Of a DNA stretch of 64,000 nt, positions 8,374 through 16,992 are shown piece by piece. The stretch's first letter is position 1. Every line of letters begins with the position of its first letter. Made by a program: the position numbers and the translations under genes. Below the pieces are notes generated by a model. It ran no database searches. It saw only the letters and a program-made list of their open reading frames with translations, and was not told the DNA's origin. The DNA is from Fen-1258 sp041658245 (GTDB lineage: Bacteria; Bacteroidota; Ignavibacteria; Ignavibacteriales; Melioribacteraceae). Where the stretch lies: contig JBBAAM010000012.1 of the NCBI GenBank assembly GCA_041658245.1, positions 1 through 64,000 of the forward strand, written 5' to 3'.

Positions 8374-8784
8374 ATGAAAGAAATTTTTGTTGAAATAATT
8401 ACTCCTTCAAAAAGCGCATATAAAGGACAAATAAAATCTATCACTGTGCCGGGAACACTCGGAAATTTTCAAGTGTTATTCAATCATTCCCCAATGTTAA
8501 GCACGTTTGAAATTGGGAAGATTAAGTTATCTGACTTTAATGATAAAGAGATTGAATATGCAACAAGCGGCGGGACAGTAGAAGTAAATGATAATAAAAT
8601 TTTAATTCTGGCAGATAGCGCTGAGACTTCAGATGAGATTGATATTGAACGTGCAAAAAAATCTTTTGAACGGGCAAAGGAAAGATTGGCAAGCAGAAAC
8701 AAAGGTGATATTGATATTATGCGTGCGGAACTTTCGCTTCAACGAGCAATTAATAGGATGAAAATGGTTGGAGCTTCTCAGTAA
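8374..8784 (+). CDS. atpC: F1Fo ATP synthase subunit epsilon
   Basis: The 136-residue subunit belongs to the central stalk of F1. The N-terminal beta-sandwich is recognisable (IITPSKSAYKGQIKSITVPGTLGNFQVLFNHSPML), with a C-terminal helical hairpin rich in Arg/Lys/Ala (about residues 88-132). It directly follows atpD and is closed by a strong inverted repeat at 8786-8835, so atpD-atpC seems to be a two-gene operon. Confidence 0.95.
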   Translation: MKEIFVEIITPSKSAYKGQIKSITVPGTLGNFQVLFNHSPMLSTFEIGKIKLSDFNDKEIEYATSGGTVEVNDNKILILADSAETSDEIDIERAKKSFERAKERLASRNKGDIDIMRAELSLQRAINRMKMVGASQ

Positions 8785-8785
8785 G

Positions 8786-8842
8786 CAACCTTCGAGGTTA
8801 TAATACCACCAACGATGTGTCAACCTCGAAGGTTGTGTTTTT
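8786..8842 (+). terminator. Stem-loop terminator after atpC, possibly bidirectional
   Basis: CAACCTTCGAGGTT at 8786-8799 pairs perfectly with AACCTCGAAGGTTG at 8822-8835, followed by TGTTTTT. The 22-base loop is long for a classical terminator. The same AACCTCGAAGG core occurs in the repeats at 386-435, so this is also a dispersed palindrome. It lies between convergent atpC and sod genes and may serve both. Confidence 0.65.
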
Positions 8843-8897
8843 CAGAATTTGCGTTGTGCAACACGCTCATATGCCCGGGTTTTTTTATTATTATTCG

Positions 8898-9623
8898 TCA
8901 TTTAGCTGAAGCAAATCTCTTTGCAACTTCATCCCAGTTAACAACATTCCACCAAGCATTTAAGTAATCCGGTCTTCTGTTTTGGTAATGTAAATAATAT
9001 GCATGTTCCCAAACATCAATACCAAGAACCGGGTAACCTTTAACATCAGCTACATCCATCAAAGGATTATCTTGATTTGGTGTTGATGATACAACCAATT
9101 TACCATCTGATAAAACCAACCATGCCCAGCCGGAACCGAATCGAGTTGCACCGGCGCTGTTTACAAGTTCTTTGAATTTATCGAACGAACCAAATGTACC
9201 GTTGATTGCATCTGCAAGAGCACCGAATGGTTGACCGCCTTTATTTGGTCCCATAATATTCCAAAATATTGCATGGTTGTAATGACCGCCGCCGTTGTTT
9301 CTTACTGCTGCAGGTAATTTTGAAATCATCTTAAACATTTCTTCCAAAGATTTTCCAGCTAATTCGGTATTGGTTTCAAGAGCTTTGTTCAAATTATTAA
9401 CATAAGCACCATGATGTTTATCGTGATGTATTTCCATTGTGCGCGCATCAATGTGCGGTTCCAATGCATCGAACGCATATGGAAGCGGCGCCAATTCGAA
9501 TTTACTCATTGTTATACTCCTATCTATTTTTTGATTTAATTTATTTGTTATTGCTTCAACTTTTATAACTCCGCCTGCAACAGTTAACAATCCAAGCGAT
9601 GTCAAAAATTTTTTTCTATCCAT
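8898..9623 (-). CDS. sod: Fe/Mn superoxide dismutase, probably with an export leader
   Basis: The enzyme converts superoxide to O2 and H2O2. Metal ligands are visible in MEIHHDKHHGAYV, YNHAIFWN and the C-terminal GIDVWEHAYYLHYQNRR. Two starts are credible. The ATG at 9623, one base after the stop of the Fe-S carrier gene, adds MDRKKFLTSLGLLTVAGG, a leader with a Tat-like RKKFL motif (RK rather than RR) and a hydrophobic stretch, giving 241 residues. The internal ATG at 9509 starts the usual cytosolic form (MSKFELAPLPY, 203 residues) and is preceded by a strong TAGGAG seven bases upstream. Export, dual targeting, or a decayed leader are all possible. Confidence 0.93.
   Translation of the reverse strand: MDRKKFLTSLGLLTVAGGVIKVEAITNKLNQKIDRSITMSKFELAPLPYAFDALEPHIDARTMEIHHDKHHGAYVNNLNKALETNTELAGKSLEEMFKMISKLPAAVRNNGGGHYNHAIFWNIMGPNKGGQPFGALADAINGTFGSFDKFKELVNSAGATRFGSGWAWLVLSDGKLVVSSTPNQDNPLMDVADVKGYPVLGIDVWEHAYYLHYQNRRPDYLNAWWNVVNWDEVAKRFASAK
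9509..9525 (-). promoter_or_regulatory. Strong internal Shine-Dalgarno before the second sod start
   Basis: On the minus strand the sequence reads ATAGGAGTATAACAATG, with the start codon at 9509-9507. GGAG sits seven bases before an ATG that begins the canonical SOD domain. The same bases also encode Asp-Arg-Ser of the longer reading frame, so the site supports internal initiation of a leaderless form. Confidence 0.6.
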
Positions 9624-9624
9624 T

Positions 9625-9978
9625 TTAGACACCGAACGATTCACCGCAGCCGCAAGTCTTTGTAGCATTTGGATTATTAAATACAAATCCTTTGCCGTTC
9701 AAACCATCGCTGAAATCCAGAATTGTTCCGCTTAGATAAAAGAAACTTTTTCCATCAACAACAAGTTTAATTCCTTCTTTTTCAATAATTGTATCACCGT
9801 CTTTTACATCACCGTCGAACCCAAGCTGGTAGGTCATACCGGAACAACCGCCGCCTTTTACACCGATACGGAGTGCATAATCGGAAGGGATACTATTTTC
9901 TACTTTTATTTGTTTTACTTGTTTAATTGCTTTTTCTGTAATGTCAATTTCAGTTTGGACATTAACTTGTTCTGTCAC
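9625..9978 (-). CDS. A-type iron-sulfur carrier (IscA/ErpA/HesB family)
   Basis: The 117-residue protein holds and delivers Fe-S clusters to apo-enzymes. The three conserved cysteines are present in GVKGGGCSGMTYQLGF and the C-terminal CGCGESF. Length and layout are standard. It ends one base before the long sod start and follows a small unknown gene by 13 bases, so the three appear to be one transcript. Pairing of Fe-S repair and superoxide removal fits an oxidative-stress theme. Confidence 0.93.
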   Translation of the reverse strand: MTEQVNVQTEIDITEKAIKQVKQIKVENSIPSDYALRIGVKGGGCSGMTYQLGFDGDVKDGDTIIEKEGIKLVVDGKSFFYLSGTILDFSDGLNGKGFVFNNPNATKTCGCGESFGV

Positions 9979-9991
9979 TTTGAAGCTCCTT

Positions 9992-10297
9992 TCAATTAGG
10001 ATTTACTTTTTGTTTGTCTATTTGTACAACATTATTCCCCAAAGAAAAATTCACTTTCCAGGCATTATTAGACATTTTTGTTAATTCGCCGGTATCTTCA
10101 AGCTTATTAATAAAATCATAAGCTACCTTTTCGGCTTGTGAGTATTTGATCGGAATATCTTTCTTCTCGAAATAACTTTTAATTGCATATTGAATATCGC
10201 GAAAGAATATGTTGGAGTTTAGATATAATCGGTATTTTACCTTCATAAAATTGAAGAAAATTGTTTTGTTTGATATAAGATCGTTTAGTAGATCCAT
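9992..10297 (-). CDS. Hypothetical protein upstream of the Fe-S carrier gene
   Basis: The 101-residue protein is not recognised. It is mainly helical with a basic, aromatic-rich N-terminal half (FFNFMKVKYRLYLNSNIFFRD) and KYSQAEKVAYDFINKLEDTGELTKMSNNAWKVNF near the C-terminus, which would suit a small winged-helix-like or adaptor fold. It is probably the first gene of the transcript that continues with the A-type carrier and superoxide dismutase, so a link to Fe-S or oxidative-stress handling is possible but unproven. Confidence 0.6.
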   Translation of the reverse strand: MDLLNDLISNKTIFFNFMKVKYRLYLNSNIFFRDIQYAIKSYFEKKDIPIKYSQAEKVAYDFINKLEDTGELTKMSNNAWKVNFSLGNNVVQIDKQKVNPN

Positions 10298-10754
10298 AAT
10301 TAATCCTAATATTATTTTCGATTGATGTTATCTGAATGTGTAAAAAGTGAGCTTAATATAGCTACACAAAGTTATGAAATACCAACCATTTTTTTGTTTT
10401 TTGTTGAAGAAATCATAGATTTGTACCCGAGATTAACAATCGTTAATCATTCATTTAGGTCAAACGACCGCTATTATGTCTTTCTGAACTCAGAGATATT
10501 CTTTCTTTGATTCAAAACAAATTTGGATTATTTTCTGTTGTTAATGGAATTTTATTAACAAGTTTTTACAACTAAATTCCAGCGGAAAGATAAGCTTTAG
10601 ATTTCGAAATAATGAGGGTTTAATGCTATTATTTGAGAAAATTAAATCATTTTATCATAACAAGACTTACATTTCTACCAATCCTTATCTATGAAAATCT
10701 ATTAATTAACTTATTCATTAATGATAAATCACTACTGAATTATATGGGAGGTCT
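10298..10754. other. Intergenic region upstream of the pyrophosphatase
   Basis: This AT-rich divergent region of about 457 bases must hold promoters for the minus-strand Fe-S carrier transcript and for hppA. A strong GGGAGG Shine-Dalgarno lies at 10746-10751 before the hppA start. A 62-codon open frame at 10322-10510 lacks a ribosome-binding site and family resemblance, and I do not call it a gene. No clear riboswitch or repeat is seen. Confidence 0.5.
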
Positions 10755-13292
10755 ATGAAAAGAATCAAAGAACTTCTCCGTTCTAGAACCACCAAACGGT
10801 ATTATCTACTCTTTATGATGATTGCATTTGCAGCCGGATTTGTTTGGATGCCTGGTGCCTCATCGCAAGAACCGACAGCACTAATCGAAGGGGCAAAGAA
10901 ATTCATTCCATTTTCGCTTTTCTCCGATCCAAAATACACTCCACTTGAAATTGGAGCGTTATTAACTGTACTAGGCATTGCTGTTGCCGGTCTCCTGTAC
11001 GCTCTTCTCTTAGCGAAACAAGTTTCTGCTGCCGATAGTGGTACTAAGAAGATGCAAGAAATTGCAGCAGCAATTCGTGAAGGTGCAAATGCTTATTTAT
11101 CCGCACAGTTCAAGAAAATAGGTCCACTAATTATTATCATAACAATTCTTCTCTTCCTTACTTATCAAGGAAGTGAAAGTGCATACCAATGGGGTCGTTC
11201 CGGTGCTTTTTTAATCGGTTCGATCTTTAGCTGGTTAGTTGGATTTGTTGGAATGCGTTTAGCAACAGTCGGGAATCTAAAGGTTGCTACAGCCGCAAAA
11301 AGAAGTTACGGTGAAGCAATGCAGCTCGGTTATAGAACAGGTACTGTTACCGGTATGTTAACCGATGGTCTAGGATTGCTTGGCGGTACATTAATCTTTT
11401 TACTATTTGGTGATCTTGCATACGAAGCATTATTAGGTTTCGGATTCGGCGGAACATTAATAGCATTGTTCATGCGCGTCGGCGGCGGAATATATACAAA
11501 AGCTGCTGACGTAGGTGCAGATTTAGTTGGTAAAATTGAAAAAGATATTCCTGAAGATGATCCACGTAACGCTGCTACAATTGCCGATAACGTTGGTGAT
11601 AACGTTGGTGATTGCGCCGGTATGGCATCTGATATTTTTGAAAGTTATGAAGTAACTATTGTCGCTGCGATGATTCTCGGTATATCAACTTTCGGACACA
11701 AGGGAGTTATCTTCCCATTATTAGTTCGAGGTATTGGTGTACTCGGATCTATCATTTCTACATACACAGTTAAAGCCGGTGCAAATGATACTTCGGATAC
11801 TGCTCTTAAAAGTGTTCACCGCGGTTTCTGGATTGGATCCGTTATAAGTGTAGTTGGATTCTTCGTTATCGGTTTTAGTTATTTACACTTTACTCCGGAA
11901 TATTTTGGTTTAGATAAATTAGCAGAGCTTAAAAATCTTGGTTATTGGGCGGTAGATCCAAACAACTTGCCGTGGTTTGCTAACTTTGGAATTCAAGGAC
12001 TTGATTTACGCCCTGCCATTACAGCTTTAATTGGTGTATTCTTGGCTGTTGGGTTGAATAAAGTTACAAGTTATTATACACATACAAGTCACGCCCCGGT
12101 AAAAAGTCTTACAAAAGCTTGTACAACCGGACATGCAACAAACATCATTCAAGGATTCGCAGTTGGTTATGAAAGCACAGTTGCAATGATTCTTGTTATC
12201 GCACTTGCAATTTTCTTATCAGTTCTTACATATGCAGGCACACCACCACTCTTTATTGCTTACGGTGTTGCAATGACGGGTATTGGTATGTTAACCCTAA
12301 CCGGCAATACTATTTCTATGGATGTATTTGGACCGGTAGCAGATAATGCCAATGGCATTGGTGAAATGGGTTACGATAAGGAAGAGATGGAAAAAGAAAA
12401 ACCGGGCAGTTACAAACATGCTCGTCAAATTCTTGCCGATCTTGATGCGGTTGGAAACACAACAAAAGCAGAAACAAAAGGCATTGCAATCGGATCTGCA
12501 GTTATTGCCGCCGTATCATTGTTCTCAAGCTTCATTGCAATTATTGCAGTGGGCAGCGAAGATAAAATTAACCTTCTTACAGTACCTCAGTATTTATTAG
12601 AAGCAGGGAAACTTACTGTTGCTAATCCGGTAGTATTTATTGGATTTTTAATAGGCGGCGCTGTTCCATTCTTATTCAGCAGTATGCTAATTAGAGCAGT
12701 CGGTCGTGCAGCATTTTATATTGTTCATGAATGCCGTATTCAATTCCGCGATAAAGAAATTTGGGCAGGTACAAAGAAACCTGATTACGGTCGTGTTGTA
12801 AATATTTGTACAGTTACTGCTCAGAAAGAATTAGTTGGTCCCGGTCTTCTCGCAATTATGGCTCCGATGCTTGTTGGATTCTTATTAGGTCCATATGCAC
12901 TTGGCGGATTCTTGGCAGGTATGATCTTAGTCGGTCAGTTGCTGGCAGTATTTATGGCTAATGCCGGCGGCGCTTGGGATAATGCTAAGAAGATGATTGA
13001 AGATGGTCTCTACGGCGGCAAAGGTTCAGAAGCTCATAAAGCAGCTATTACCGGTGATACTGTTGGCGATCCTCTTAAAGACACTGCCGGACCGGCAATC
13101 AATCCTTTGATAAAAGTTATGAATATGGTAAGCTTACTTACTTTAGGAATGGTTCTTAATTATGGTGTTATATCGCCAAAATCCGGTTCAATGGTAGTTG
13201 GAATTATTGCAGCGGTCATTTGTTCAGTTGCAATTGCTTGGGCTGTTTGGCAAAGCAAACGTGAAAGTGGTGATTTTGAAGTAGCAGAATAA
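10755..13292 (+). CDS. hppA: Membrane-bound proton-pumping pyrophosphatase, K+-independent type
   Basis: The 845-residue integral membrane enzyme couples PPi hydrolysis to ion transport. The substrate-binding loop DVGADLVGKIEKDIPEDDPRN is followed by NVGDNVGDCAGMASDIFESY, and the C-terminal part has GDTVGDPLKDTAGPAINPLIK. The diagnostic position reads GNTTKA (Lys at residue 571) instead of GNTTAA, which in this family marks K+-independent, H+-pumping enzymes. The N-terminus carries an extra segment of about 50 residues with a hydrophobic helix (LLFMMIAFAAGFVWMPG) before the first canonical helix, possibly a signal peptide. It is a single-gene unit ended by a hairpin at 13355-13388. Confidence 0.96.
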   Translation: MKRIKELLRSRTTKRYYLLFMMIAFAAGFVWMPGASSQEPTALIEGAKKFIPFSLFSDPKYTPLEIGALLTVLGIAVAGLLYALLLAKQVSAADSGTKKMQEIAAAIREGANAYLSAQFKKIGPLIIIITILLFLTYQGSESAYQWGRSGAFLIGSIFSWLVGFVGMRLATVGNLKVATAAKRSYGEAMQLGYRTGTVTGMLTDGLGLLGGTLIFLLFGDLAYEALLGFGFGGTLIALFMRVGGGIYTKAADVGADLVGKIEKDIPEDDPRNAATIADNVGDNVGDCAGMASDIFESYEVTIVAAMILGISTFGHKGVIFPLLVRGIGVLGSIISTYTVKAGANDTSDTALKSVHRGFWIGSVISVVGFFVIGFSYLHFTPEYFGLDKLAELKNLGYWAVDPNNLPWFANFGIQGLDLRPAITALIGVFLAVGLNKVTSYYTHTSHAPVKSLTKACTTGHATNIIQGFAVGYESTVAMILVIALAIFLSVLTYAGTPPLFIAYGVAMTGIGMLTLTGNTISMDVFGPVADNANGIGEMGYDKEEMEKEKPGSYKHARQILADLDAVGNTTKAETKGIAIGSAVIAAVSLFSSFIAIIAVGSEDKINLLTVPQYLLEAGKLTVANPVVFIGFLIGGAVPFLFSSMLIRAVGRAAFYIVHECRIQFRDKEIWAGTKKPDYGRVVNICTVTAQKELVGPGLLAIMAPMLVGFLLGPYALGGFLAGMILVGQLLAVFMANAGGAWDNAKKMIEDGLYGGKGSEAHKAAITGDTVGDPLKDTAGPAINPLIKVMNMVSLLTLGMVLNYGVISPKSGSMVVGIIAAVICSVAIAWAVWQSKRESGDFEVAE

Positions 13293-13307
13293 AAAAGTTT
13301 CACACTT

Positions 13308-13346
13308 TTCCCTCTCCTTTTTTAGGAGAGGGTTGGGGTGAGGTTA
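13308..13346. repeat. CCCTCTCC...GGAGAGGG dispersed palindrome
   Basis: CCCTCTCCT and AGGAGAGGG form a hairpin followed by TTGGGGTGAGGTTA. Closely related copies occur at 19911-19965 (CCCTCTCCTTATTAAGGAGAGGG followed by TTGGAGTGAGGTTGA) and, more degenerate, at about 26710-26765. The shared outer GTGAGG motif marks one intergenic repeat family. Confidence 0.65.
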
Positions 13347-13354
13347 AATTTAAG

Positions 13355-13388
13355 AAGGGAAGGAGATTAATTCTCTTTCCCTTTTTTT
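13355..13388 (+). terminator. Rho-independent terminator after hppA
   Basis: AAGGGAAGGAGA and TCTCTTTCCCTT form a stem around a short ATTAAT-type loop, followed immediately by a run of T. It lies about 60 bases after the hppA stop codon, beyond the dispersed palindrome. Confidence 0.75.
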
Positions 13389-13611
13389 ATAATTAAAATT
13401 ATTTATCCGTAGTAATTATTTTTTTGTAATTTGATTAATGTTCTCATGAAACTCATTCTAAAAATATTAAATACTAACAGAGAAAAAATATTAGAGAAAA
13501 GAGCTGATTGATATTTTTATATACGAATAAACTCTTCCTACTTTGGAGAGGTTTTTTATTCACAGAATAGAAAAAATATTATTCTTAGAAATGCAGTATG
13601 ATACTCTAAAA

Positions 13612-13809
13612 TTAGATATTGAGGAATTCTTCTATGGTCAAACCGCAATCTTCAATAATTATTTTTCTAAGGAGAGACTTTTTGATTTCTTTACCCTTAT
13701 GAAGCGGTACAACTGTAAGTTTATTCAGCTTTGAGTGGAATAAAATAACATGACTTCCTTTTAGTCTTAACTTTTTGAAACCGATCTTTTTAAAATATTT
13801 ATATAACAA
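13612..13809 (-). pseudogene. HicA-like mRNA interferase, orphan and N-terminally shortened
   Basis: The reading frame carries the HicA signature: KKIGFKKLRLKGSHVILFH with the catalytic His in GSH, then TVVPLHKGKEIKKSLLRKII and GLTIEEFL. HicA proteins normally begin about ten residues earlier. Here the frame upstream of the TTG at 13809 still reads SVQEL, which fits the missing helix, but a TAG at 13824-13822 cuts it off. No HicB antitoxin frame lies on either side. It is therefore either a remnant or a minimal toxin started from TTG; remnant is more likely. Confidence 0.65.
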
Positions 13810-13852
13810 TTCTTGGACAGACTAGTGGTTCTTGACAGCCTAAAAAAAAATC

Positions 13853-16042
13853 TTAAGTATCGTATGCAAGATCAAGCATTTTAAGGCAGAGCATATTCAA
13901 CATTATTTTTGGCTCGCAACTGGGAACAATTTCACTAAAACGCTCATTCTCATCCAGACTCATCTTCTTAGCTTTTTCCTTGCATTCTTCTATTGTACCT
14001 GAATTCCTTACAAGCTCAATTCCTTCTTTAATGATATCATCGTTTTTTCGGAGTTCTTTAGAGCATAAAATCTCTATCAATCTTTGGCTATTTTTATTCT
14101 CTAATAATTTAATAGCTCTTGCAATTACATAAGTTAATTTACCGTTAGAAAGATCTTCTCCGCAAACTTTTGTCCATCTAGGAGAGTCGCTAAAGTTGTG
14201 GATGTCATCAATGATTTGAAAGGCGACAGCAAATGCGCGGGCATAATCAATACAAGTTTGCTTTATTTCATCATTAACTTCTGCAATCACTGCTGAAACT
14301 TCTGCCAGTCCTTTTGCACCTGCAGCAGTTTTATAATCATACATCTGTAAAATTTTTTCTTCGAGGGAGTCGTTCATCCATTTTTTTAAGTTTTCCGGTG
14401 TTAAATATTTTGACCAATATATATCAACGGTTTGACCAAAATGTGCCTGGATGTATGTCTTCATCATTATTTCATGAATGCGGAGTTTTTTTGTATCATC
14501 CAGATATTTATGGTTAAATAACTCAATTGAAGGGAGGAAGTATAAAGTGTTGCCGGCATTAAGGGATACATCAAGTCCGTACTTAAGATGAAGACATTCT
14601 TCACCTCTTCGTAAAAGGGAATTATCTTCAATGTCATCAATTATCAAAGCACCGGAATGTACTAGCTCGGCTAAGCATGCAGAAGCTTCATACTTCTCTG
14701 CAGTTACTCCAAGTGCTTCACCCATTAATATTCCGAAAATCGGTCTCCATCTTTTTCCTCTACGAGAAATAAGGTCCCAAACCGGAGTAGATAACAATTT
14801 AGTATATGCATCCGGTTCATTCTGCCAAAAAGGTTTTCCAACAAATTTTTGAATCTGTTGATTGTCAAATTCTTTCGGAAAGAATTCTTCTATTCTTTTA
14901 TCTACTCTATCGGCAAGAGTCTGTAAATAATTTTGGAAATCGAATATAAACCCATAGCCAAAGAATTCAGCTCTAGCTCTTCCGTGAATTTCTTCTCCTT
15001 TAAGTTTTCCTGTAATCTTGCCGGCTCCTTCCCAAATAGCCCTGCAAATTCCGATTATTGCAATCTCTTGATCATCTGCTAAAGGTTCAAATTTCAAATC
15101 CAATCCTAATTCAGGAATTTGTATCTCACAAACTATAGGATATTTTATGTGTGTTCTCGGGCTTTCCCAGAATTTAGAATGTTTTATAGTTACTTCTTTA
15201 TATAACTCTAATTTTTTATCACTTATATGTACAATTGCATTTGAAAAAATTTCATCATTATTTTTCATCTGTTTATGAACGGCAATCATAATGTCCATAC
15301 CATTTTCTAAATTTATCCCGAACCAGTCCCAACCAAGAACTTTTTTATCTGTATCATTGGTAACAAACCATGATGAATCTCCCCATTGATGGTCGAACCA
15401 AGCTTTACCATAAACTTTTTCATTATTGACAGTTCCGGTTAAATGCATTCTTGGATAAGTAGCATAATTCATTTCTCCTTTTAACGATATGTTCTTCTCT
15501 TTGTTTTCAAGTAAAATTCTTGAATACTCAGGCTTCATTACAAAGGAAAAGGAATGATTAATTTCCGGTATAGAAAATTCCAGAGTAACTTCCTTTCCAT
15601 TCAGCTCAAGTCTAATATCTTCCCAAAGAATTTCGAAAGGATCAGTTATTATTTTGGCAGTTTGTTGGCTTAATATAATTGGTCGAGGTGGACCATGTTT
15701 TTTAAGTTCATTATATAAAACTTTTGCTAAATCTTTATCTAACTCAGTTTCATCCAGTCTTATTATGCCTTCTAAAATTCCATTAAGAATTGTAGTATCA
15801 ATCTTACTTACAGTGTGATTTATTCCGGTTTCAATATCTAAATGAGAAATTATTAATGAAAATCCATTTTGTTTTGGTTCATTGTTTATAGAAACATTAG
15901 TCCTAAAAACGGTAATCATAAATTCGTATTTCTTATCATTCGGTAAAGAATAATTACCTTGGAAGAACCACCATTCTACCGGGTAAGTCTCTTGAGGTAA
16001 TTCTAACACCGTCATTTTTTCAGCAACTGTATTATTTCTCAT
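13853..16042 (-). CDS. CrtC/AttH-like domain fused to polyprenyl synthase
   Basis: This is a two-domain protein of 729 residues. The N-terminal ~370 residues match the CrtC/AttH lipocalin-like superfamily (carotenoid hydratases and related): EWWFFQGNY, WFDHQWGDSSWF, GWDWFGINLENG. The C-terminal ~320 residues form an isoprenyl diphosphate synthase with SRRGKRWRP, the first Asp-rich motif LIIDDIEDNSLLRRG, and a second motif IIDDIHNFSD, where the last Asp of DDxxD is Asn. The ATG at 16042 was chosen because AAAAAGG lies eight bases upstream; the frame opens at a TTG at 16099. No carotenoid genes are nearby. It may make and then modify a prenyl diphosphate; the product is unknown. Confidence 0.85.
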   Translation of the reverse strand: MRNNTVAEKMTVLELPQETYPVEWWFFQGNYSLPNDKKYEFMITVFRTNVSINNEPKQNGFSLIISHLDIETGINHTVSKIDTTILNGILEGIIRLDETELDKDLAKVLYNELKKHGPPRPIILSQQTAKIITDPFEILWEDIRLELNGKEVTLEFSIPEINHSFSFVMKPEYSRILLENKEKNISLKGEMNYATYPRMHLTGTVNNEKVYGKAWFDHQWGDSSWFVTNDTDKKVLGWDWFGINLENGMDIMIAVHKQMKNNDEIFSNAIVHISDKKLELYKEVTIKHSKFWESPRTHIKYPIVCEIQIPELGLDLKFEPLADDQEIAIIGICRAIWEGAGKITGKLKGEEIHGRARAEFFGYGFIFDFQNYLQTLADRVDKRIEEFFPKEFDNQQIQKFVGKPFWQNEPDAYTKLLSTPVWDLISRRGKRWRPIFGILMGEALGVTAEKYEASACLAELVHSGALIIDDIEDNSLLRRGEECLHLKYGLDVSLNAGNTLYFLPSIELFNHKYLDDTKKLRIHEIMMKTYIQAHFGQTVDIYWSKYLTPENLKKWMNDSLEEKILQMYDYKTAAGAKGLAEVSAVIAEVNDEIKQTCIDYARAFAVAFQIIDDIHNFSDSPRWTKVCGEDLSNGKLTYVIARAIKLLENKNSQRLIEILCSKELRKNDDIIKEGIELVRNSGTIEECKEKAKKMSLDENERFSEIVPSCEPKIMLNMLCLKMLDLAYDT

Positions 16043-16099
16043 CAAATACCTTTTTGAAACAGTTAAATTTTGCTTATTAGATTCTGAAAATATAAACAA

Positions 16100-16357
16100 T
16101 ATGTGTCAAACTTATTTTATAAATAGATACACATTAAAACAAATTATCCTATCTATATCTCGTTAATAACATTACTATAATTTCAATTTCCCCACAGGTT
16201 AAATAAATTTAACGCAGAGTCTCAATAAATAAAAATTATTGTATCTGCATTTTATATTCGGTATTTTAATTTAGTATCACAAGAAGTTACTTCAAATAAC
16301 TTTATTACAAAAAATAATTTCCTTTTCTCGTATTCATTAAATATTAGGAGGTAAGTT
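16100..16357. other. Divergent intergenic region
   Basis: About 260 bases separate the minus-strand prenyl-synthase fusion and the plus-strand barrel gene. A TTGACA on the minus strand near 16110 could belong to a promoter for the fusion gene, but no convincing -10 partner is fixed. TAACGCAGAG at about 16210 recalls the interior of the 1317-1421 element. TAGGAGGT at about 16345 is a strong Shine-Dalgarno for the barrel gene. Confidence 0.45.
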
Positions 16358-16951
16358 ATGAAAAAATCGTTTGCTCTTTTTACAATTGTCTTATTACTCT
16401 TAAGTGCAGTAACTTTTAACCTTCATGCTCAATTTGGGTCTAAAGGTGTTACTGAATTTGGCGGTTCTATTTCTTATTCGAGCAGTACCTCTGTCGCTAA
16501 TGGTACCACAGCAAGTGAATCAACTTCACTATTTAATTTTTTACCGTATGTAAATTATTTTATTATGGACGGTTTTTCATTAGGCATAAGTCCCGGAATT
16601 AATATTATTAAGCTCGCCGGGTCTAAAGAATCAATTACAAATTTATTGTTATTTGCTGTCCCGGGCTATACGTTTTCCACTAAAGGTAATGTATTCCCAT
16701 TTGTAGAGGGATGGATTGGCTATACTGCAGTTACATCGAAAGCAGATGCAACCAGCGGTATTCCTGAATTAGATATAAGTGGTATTAGTTATGGTGGAAG
16801 AGGCGGTGTTAAAGTACTTGTTGGTAAAAGCGGATTATTGAGTGTAGGAGTTTCTTATACGCTTTACACCTTAAATCCCAAAGGTGCTGATAAAAGAAAT
16901 GGTTATAATAGTCTCGCTATAAGTATGGGTTTCTCTGTATTTATAGAATAA
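16358..16951 (+). CDS. Outer-membrane beta-barrel protein
   Basis: The 197-residue protein has a clear Sec signal peptide (MKKSFALFTIVLLLLSAVTF ... HAQ, cleavage after about residue 25) and alternating hydrophobic strands separated by Gly/Ser-rich turns, ending in SLAISMGFSVFIE, with an aromatic near the C-terminus as in small OmpA/OmpX-like eight-stranded barrels. It starts after TAGGAGGTAAGTT and is followed by a textbook terminator, so it is monocistronic and probably well expressed. Specific function is unknown. Confidence 0.75.
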   Translation: MKKSFALFTIVLLLLSAVTFNLHAQFGSKGVTEFGGSISYSSSTSVANGTTASESTSLFNFLPYVNYFIMDGFSLGISPGINIIKLAGSKESITNLLLFAVPGYTFSTKGNVFPFVEGWIGYTAVTSKADATSGIPELDISGISYGGRGGVKVLVGKSGLLSVGVSYTLYTLNPKGADKRNGYNSLAISMGFSVFIE

Positions 16952-16960
16952 ATAAATTGA

Positions 16961-16992
16961 TCGGCATATTGAATAAATATGCCGATTTTTTT
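16961..16992 (+). terminator. Rho-independent terminator after the barrel gene
   Basis: TCGGCATATT and AATATGCCGA form a 10-bp stem around a short loop, directly followed by seven T. It lies nine bases after the stop codon of the outer-membrane protein gene. Confidence 0.85.

Noticed and set aside
10322..10510. 62-codon open frame upstream of hppA
   Set aside because: No ribosome-binding site, no recognisable motif, and it fills a divergent promoter region.
13543..13734. 63-codon plus-strand frame opposite the HicA-like sequence
   Set aside because: The minus strand has clear HicA motifs, so the plus-strand frame is an antisense shadow.
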